Assembly: GCA_022766795.1 (NCBI GenBank)
Contig: JALEPE010000003.1
Span: 1 to 9,510, forward strand
DNA from: Helicobacter sp.
GTDB lineage: Bacteria > Campylobacterota > Campylobacteria > Campylobacterales > Helicobacteraceae
DNA length: 9,510 nucleotides
Direction: 5' to 3'
Below, piece by piece: positions 6,168 through 9,510 of the stretch. The translations under genes were made by a program, and so were the position numbers. Position 1 is the stretch's first letter. Every line of letters begins with the position of its first letter. The notes below the pieces were generated by a model. It was not told the DNA's origin, made no database searches, and worked only from the letters and a program-made list of their open reading frames with translations.

Positions 6168-6749
6168 ATGGAAGATTATTTTAAACTACTTTATAGTATA
6201 GGCTATAAGAGGTTTTTCAACAAAGATGAGATTTTATTTTTTGAAGGAGAGAATCCCAAAAAACTTTTTGTTCTTCTAAGTGGAAAAGTTAGAATCTACA
6301 AAACGACTAAACTCATTGAAAACACAGCCCCAAGAGAAAAAACACTGCATTACATCAGTGCTCCAAATTTTATAGCGGAAATGCCAAGCCTTCTAAAACA
6401 GCCTTTTCCTGCAAGCGCGATTTGTTCCCAAGATTGCGAAGTATTGGAGATTAGTCTTGAAACTATTCAAAAGCAATACAAAAAAAACCCTGATTTTTGC
6501 CAACAGCTCATTGCCTCGCTGTGTCAAAAAATCAGAATCCTAGAAGCATTAATTGCAGAATCACATCTAAGCTTAAAAGACAAGTTAATGTCTTTTTTAC
6601 GCGACAATGTAAAAAACCTAGGCACTCTTACGCAACGTGAAATTGCTCGCTCTCTCAATACGAGTCCAGAATCCTTATCACGCACAATAAGAGAGTTAAA
6701 GGCGCAAGGCAGAATCGAAACAAAGAAAGGGAAAATTATCCTAAAATAA
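6168..6749 (+). CDS. nssR: Crp/Fnr-family transcription regulator, NssR-like
   Basis: This 193-residue DNA-binding regulator has an N-terminal cyclic-nucleotide-type beta-barrel (about 12-100, with FFEGENPKKLFVLLSGKVRIY), a long dimerisation helix (about 107-135) and a C-terminal winged helix-turn-helix. In the latter, LTQREIARSLNTSPESLSRT (154-173) and IRELKAQGRI include the recognition helix with an E..SR-type pattern. It lacks the N-terminal cysteine cluster that binds [4Fe-4S] in FNR; cysteines occur at 86, 90, 111 and 119 only. Size, lack of the cluster and position divergent from a ctb-like haemoglobin operon match NssR, the nitrosative-stress regulator of C. jejuni. AAGGAG (6156-6161) is six bases before ATG 6168; another ATG at 6163 is out of frame. 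The Crp/Fnr-type box overlaps its own -10, suggesting autoregulation. Confidence 0.85.
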   Translation: MEDYFKLLYSIGYKRFFNKDEILFFEGENPKKLFVLLSGKVRIYKTTKLIENTAPREKTLHYISAPNFIAEMPSLLKQPFPASAICSQDCEVLEISLETIQKQYKKNPDFCQQLIASLCQKIRILEALIAESHLSLKDKLMSFLRDNVKNLGTLTQREIARSLNTSPESLSRTIRELKAQGRIETKKGKIILK

Positions 6750-6829
6750 CATCAAAATGACTTTTGTTTAATTTTATTTGCGGAATCGAAACGCGCAATT
6801 ATATAAAAGTTTGTGCAAGGTTGGGCAAG

Positions 6830-6855
6830 TTGCAAGCGTATGCTCACGCTTGCAA
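6830..6855. terminator. hairpin between convergent genes
   Basis: TTGCAAGCGT (6830-6839) and ACGCTTGCAA (6846-6855) form a perfect 10-bp stem with a 6-base loop. It lies in the 128-bp gap between the ends of the regulator gene and the converging MFS gene. No T-run follows on either strand, so it is a terminator candidate by shape and place only. Confidence 0.55.
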
Positions 6856-6877
6856 ATCTAAACGCTCTTAGGGAGAA

Positions 6878-8104
6878 TTAACACCCAAAAATCTTGCGTT
6901 TATATCTGCGCACTTCTCTAGCATTGAGTGAAAAGTAGATTCCACAAGCCAAAAGCAAACAACACGCAATAATCAACGCCAAAGGAAAAGGCGTGTTTGC
7001 CTCTAAAGCCCCCACAATAAAGGAAATCGCCCCCGCAAACACAAATTGCACCATTCCCAAAACCGCTGAAGCACTCCCAGACATTTGCTTAAAACGCGCC
7101 ATTGCCAAAGTTGTCGTATTGGGCGCGATAAAACCATTCATTCCAAGCATTAAAAATAAAAGAATCTCAAAAGGCAAGAATCCCAAGTCCAACCAACCCA
7201 CTACAATCAATGCCAAAGCAATACCAAGCATCACAACAAACGCATAAGGCAACACCGCATAAGGCGAATATTTGCGCACAATTCTCGCATTAATATTGGC
7301 AAAAATCATAAAACTAAGAGCATTCACGCCAAATAGGATTCCATAGGCTTTTTCACTTAAATTAAAATATTCTCGGAAAATAAACGATGAGCCTGTAATA
7401 TAGGCAAAAATCGTTGCCATAACAAAGCTAAAAGATAGGACATAAATGCGGAATCTGCGGTCTTGCAAGATATGAAAATAATTTAGCATAATGGCTTTAA
7501 AGTTTAGTTTCACACTCTGTGCGGATTTTTGCTCTTTAACCCCAAAGATGATAAAAATTAAAAGCAGAATCCCAAGCGCAAAAAGCGTTACAAAAATGCT
7601 TTGCCATAGAAAATAATCTAGCAAAAATCCCCCAAATACAGGGGCTAGCATCGGTGCTAAACTAGAAACAACCATCATTAACGCAAAGGCACTCGCGGCT
7701 TCTTTAAGCTCAAAATTATCATTGATAATTGCACGCGCAATCACCACTCCCGCACAGCCACCTAATGCTTGCAAGAAGCGAAAGATAATAAAACTATCCA
7801 CGGAATCAAAACTAATACACGCGATACTTGCGACAACAAAAAGTGTAACTCCAACATAAAGAGGTTTTTTGCGTCCATAAACATCACTCAAAGGTCCATA
7901 AATTAACTGCCCAAACGCAAAAGCGATGAAAAAGACGGCAAGAGAGAGTTGCGTATAAAAGGGCGTGGTTGCAAAGCTTTTCTGCACCTCCCCAAGTGCT
8001 GGTAAATACATATCCGTAGTCAAAGGAGCAAGACTAGACATAAAGGCTAAAATAACGATGAGTTTCGTCTTTGCAAAACCTTGATAAGTTGTAACTTTTT
8101 GCAT
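6878..8104 (-). CDS. Bcr/CflA-family MFS multidrug efflux protein
   Basis: This 408-residue inner-membrane transporter of the drug:H+ antiporter-1 group has about twelve hydrophobic segments. Diagnostic sites are TDMYLPAL (30-37) in helix 1, motif A GPLSDVYGRKKPL (70-82), the motif-B-like RFLQALGGCAGVVIARA (109-125) and motif C-like SSLAPMLAPVFGG (147-159). This combination is typical of Bcr/CflA proteins, which export compounds such as bicyclomycin, sulfonamides or chloramphenicol, and of some that export amino acids. The real substrate cannot be read from sequence. AGGA stands six bases before the ATG, and TATAAT (8138-8143) on the minus strand could be its -10. It appears to be transcribed alone. 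It ends in a basic tail (RRYKRKIFGC). No damage is seen. Confidence 0.92.
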   Translation of the reverse strand: MQKVTTYQGFAKTKLIVILAFMSSLAPLTTDMYLPALGEVQKSFATTPFYTQLSLAVFFIAFAFGQLIYGPLSDVYGRKKPLYVGVTLFVVASIACISFDSVDSFIIFRFLQALGGCAGVVIARAIINDNFELKEAASAFALMMVVSSLAPMLAPVFGGFLLDYFLWQSIFVTLFALGILLLIFIIFGVKEQKSAQSVKLNFKAIMLNYFHILQDRRFRIYVLSFSFVMATIFAYITGSSFIFREYFNLSEKAYGILFGVNALSFMIFANINARIVRKYSPYAVLPYAFVVMLGIALALIVVGWLDLGFLPFEILLFLMLGMNGFIAPNTTTLAMARFKQMSGSASAVLGMVQFVFAGAISFIVGALEANTPFPLALIIACCLLLACGIYFSLNAREVRRYKRKIFGC

Positions 8105-8137
8105 AGAAAATCCTAAATTTTCTCATTTTAAAAAACG

Positions 8138-8143
8138 ATTATA
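8138..8143 (-). promoter_or_regulatory. -10 box for the MFS efflux gene
   Basis: TATAAT on the minus strand lies 34 bases before the MFS start codon at 8104. There is no clear -35 upstream, which is common for the main sigma factor in Helicobacter-type genomes. Confidence 0.5.
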
Positions 8144-8187
8144 ATGCTTAAAATTTTAGGAAAAAATTAATCAACTTTTTGTTTGTG

Positions 8188-8306
8188 CGATTCCATTTTA
8201 AACAATGGATTAAATGCACTAATGGCGTATCAGTCATTGCAAATGCAGTGTAGCGAAATGAAGCAATCCATAATCTAAGCAACCAAAAATGCTAACAATG
8301 GAATCG
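8188..8306. repeat. REP-like nested palindromic intergenic element
   Basis: Outer arms CGATTCCATT (8188-8197) and AATGGAATCG (8297-8306) are perfect inverted repeats. Inside them ATGGATT (8205-8211) pairs with AATCCAT (8265-8271). GTCATTGC (8233-8240) faces GAAGCAATCCA (8260-8270), separated by GTAGCGAA. The GTCATTGC...GTAGCGAA...GAAGCAATCC layout resembles a widespread REP-type intergenic palindrome (GTCATTGCGAG...GAAGCAATCC), recalled from memory, in a degenerate form. It occupies most of the left part of the 373-bp gap between the MFS gene and ilvD, where I see no coding frame. Confidence 0.5.
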
Positions 8307-8354
8307 TTAAATAAACTCAAAAAAAATCTAAACTTTTCTTTTTTCTAACTTTTT

Positions 8355-8417
8355 CTAAGGGGGCAAGGGGTTCTACTTGCGAAGCGTCCCCCAACGCCTT
8401 AAACCCCCAACCCCTAG
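8355..8417. repeat. G/C-rich hairpin downstream of ilvD
   Basis: CTAAGGGGGCAAGGGGTT (8355-8372) can pair with AACCCCCAACCCCTAG (8402-8417) through two G4-5/C4-5 blocks, with a 29-base loop. It stands out in an AT-rich gap and lies 61 bases past the ilvD stop. It may terminate or stabilise the ilvD transcript. On the minus strand it is followed by an A-rich, not U-rich, tract, so it is not a classic intrinsic terminator. The remaining bases 8418-8477 show nothing recognisable. Confidence 0.45.
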
Positions 8418-8477
8418 CACGCTCTGTGCAATATTATAAATTACTGCGTCTTATCGTCCTTGCAACCACTTAAAATC

Positions 8478-9510
8478 TCACAGCTCCGTCTTAAGAGTTG
8501 CACCATTTGCCGCGTTGCTAACAAGCAGAGAGTATCGCTTCAACCATTTGCTTTTAATTTCCTTTTTGATGGGTTTCCATTGTGCGCGGCGAGATTCTAA
8601 AATAGCGGAATCCACGAGCAATTCCAATGTGCCTTTTGAAACAGAAATTGCGATTCTATCTCCGTCCTCAATGAGTGCAATCAAGCCCCCCTCTGCCGCT
8701 TCGGGGCTAATATGCCCGATACAACCCCCGCGTGTTGCCCCGCTAAAGCGTCCGTCCGTAATGAGCGCGACTGATTCTCCTAAGCCCATTCCCATAATGA
8801 GGCTTGTGGGGGTTAGCATTTCTTGCATTCCCGGTCCCCCTTTGGGTCCCTCATAGCGGATTACTACGACATTTCCTGCCTTCACCTTGCCTCCGGCTAT
8901 GCCTTTAATTGCTTCCTCTTGGGAGTTAAAGCACACCGCACTTCCCTCAAATTCTTTCATAGATTCCGCCACTGCGGCGACTTTTAGCACTGCGCCCTCA
9001 TGTGCTAGATTGCCATAAAGAATCTTTAGCCCACCCACTTGTGAGTAAGCATTTTCATTATGGCGAATAATATTGGAATCTACAATCTGTGCGTTTGCAA
9101 TGCGTTCTCCCAAAGTCTCACCTGTAATCGTGAGCGCGTCAAGATACAAAATGCTATCAGTTGATTCTGAAATTCTAGTATCTTGCGTAAGATTTGAATG
9201 TTGCGCAAGATGAGGCGAAGCGAGTTTGCTAGACGCAAATGACCGAGCCGAATCGCCGCACTCATTTAAAGATTGCGCAAGAGACGAATTTCTTTTAGAA
9301 ATTTCGTTCATCACCGCACTCACGCCTCCCGCGCGGTTAATGTCCTCCATATGAATCGTGCCGAGCGCCGGGGCGATTTTAGCAATATGTGCCACTTGCG
9401 AAGCAATCGCATTGATAGAATCTAGGTTAAAATCCACCTCCGCTTCTTTGGCGATTGCGAGCATATGCAAGATTGTATTCGTGCTGCCACCCATTGCCAT
9501 ATCCACGACA
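8478..9510 (-). CDS. ilvD: dihydroxy-acid dehydratase, C-terminal part (5' end beyond the right edge)
   Basis: IlvD dehydrates 2,3-dihydroxy-isovalerate and its homologue in isoleucine, valine and pantothenate synthesis, using an Fe-S cluster and Mg2+. About 343 C-terminal codons are present; the frame is open through the right edge, and the codon at 9504-9506 is GTG inside the gene. Landmarks counted from that codon are MGGSTNT (5-11), HMEDINRAGG (52-61), GNLAHEGAVLK (165-175), YEGPKGGPGMQEML (218-231), DGRFSGATRG (251-260, S255 being the expected catalytic serine) and GHISPEAAEGG (264-274). The cluster-binding cysteines lie in the missing N-terminal half. Residues about 72-118 form a Ser/Ala-rich insertion with palindromic DNA, absent from the compact forms of the enzyme. 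No frame break occurs, so the protein is probably functional. Confidence 0.95.
   Translation of the reverse strand, partial: VVDMAMGGSTNTILHMLAIAKEAEVDFNLDSINAIASQVAHIAKIAPALGTIHMEDINRAGGVSAVMNEISKRNSSLAQSLNECGDSARSFASSKLASPHLAQHSNLTQDTRISESTDSILYLDALTITGETLGERIANAQIVDSNIIRHNENAYSQVGGLKILYGNLAHEGAVLKVAAVAESMKEFEGSAVCFNSQEEAIKGIAGGKVKAGNVVVIRYEGPKGGPGMQEMLTPTSLIMGMGLGESVALITDGRFSGATRGGCIGHISPEAAEGGLIALIEDGDRIAISVSKGTLELLVDSAILESRRAQWKPIKKEIKSKWLKRYSLLVSNAANGATLKTEL
9181..9282. repeat. palindromic in-frame insertion inside ilvD
   Basis: TTGCGCAAGA occurs at 9201-9210 and again at 9273-9282; its TTGCGCAA core is self-complementary, so the two copies can pair. Inside, ATGAG (9210-9214) faces CTCAT (9261-9265), GGCGA (9214-9218) faces TCGCC (9253-9257), and TTTGC (9225-9229) faces GCAAA (9235-9239). 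TCTTGCG (9181-9187) pairs with CGCAAGA (9204-9210). The segment encodes low-complexity residues between two conserved IlvD blocks. This is reminiscent of protein-coding palindromic elements described in Rickettsia. Confidence 0.5.

Noticed and set aside
6168..6749. Assignment of the Crp/Fnr protein as an oxygen-sensing FNR.
   Set aside because: The N-terminal cysteine cluster for a [4Fe-4S] centre is missing.
1..9510. CRISPR arrays, tRNA or rRNA genes.
   Set aside because: No regularly spaced direct repeats, tRNA-like folds or rRNA sequence were seen in the gaps.

Overview
The window is AT-rich and full of GATTC/GAATC words. It looks like an epsilonproteobacterial genome, most probably an enterohepatic Helicobacter or a close relative. 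That assignment rests on a Campylobacter-type group III truncated haemoglobin divergent from a Crp/Fnr regulator, plus the codon and base style. It is inference, because no ribosomal marker is present.

Positions 1-1770 form a zone of decaying accessory genes. In order they are: a D12-class DNA adenine methyltransferase split by an in-frame amber codon; a 31-codon flavodoxin-like stub overlapping its start by ATGA; a tiny unknown gene also split by an amber codon; the C-terminal two thirds of a YafQ/RelE-type toxin with no antitoxin; and a nucleotidyltransferase-fold protein whose 5' end is interrupted by an ochre codon. A 37-bp promoter with a built-in dyad occurs twice in opposite orientation (463-499 and 1883-1919, 35/37 identical). 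One copy reads into the flavodoxin stub and methyltransferase. The other reads into a healthy gene for a TLC/NTT-like (ATP:ADP-antiporter superfamily) membrane transporter at 1945-3213.

Positions 3300-6750 are intact housekeeping and stress genes: a dGTPase-like HD phosphohydrolase (minus), a divergent glyoxalase-II-like metallo-beta-lactamase-fold hydrolase (plus), and a nitrosative-stress-like module. The module consists of a small four-helix membrane protein and a group III truncated haemoglobin in one minus-strand operon, and an NssR-like Crp/Fnr regulator on the plus strand. The 105-bp divergent intergenic region carries a 14-bp inverted repeat with nearly symmetrical -10 boxes and a Crp/Fnr-type box. 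The expected logic is that the regulator senses NO-type stress and switches on the haemoglobin; the membrane protein is an unexplained partner.

Positions 6750-9510 hold a Bcr/CflA-type drug-efflux MFS protein (minus), a 373-bp gene-free stretch with a REP-like palindrome and a G/C-rich hairpin, and the C-terminal part of dihydroxy-acid dehydratase IlvD, which runs off the right edge. IlvD carries an in-frame, palindrome-rich insertion of about 45 codons that looks like a small mobile palindromic element inside a coding gene.
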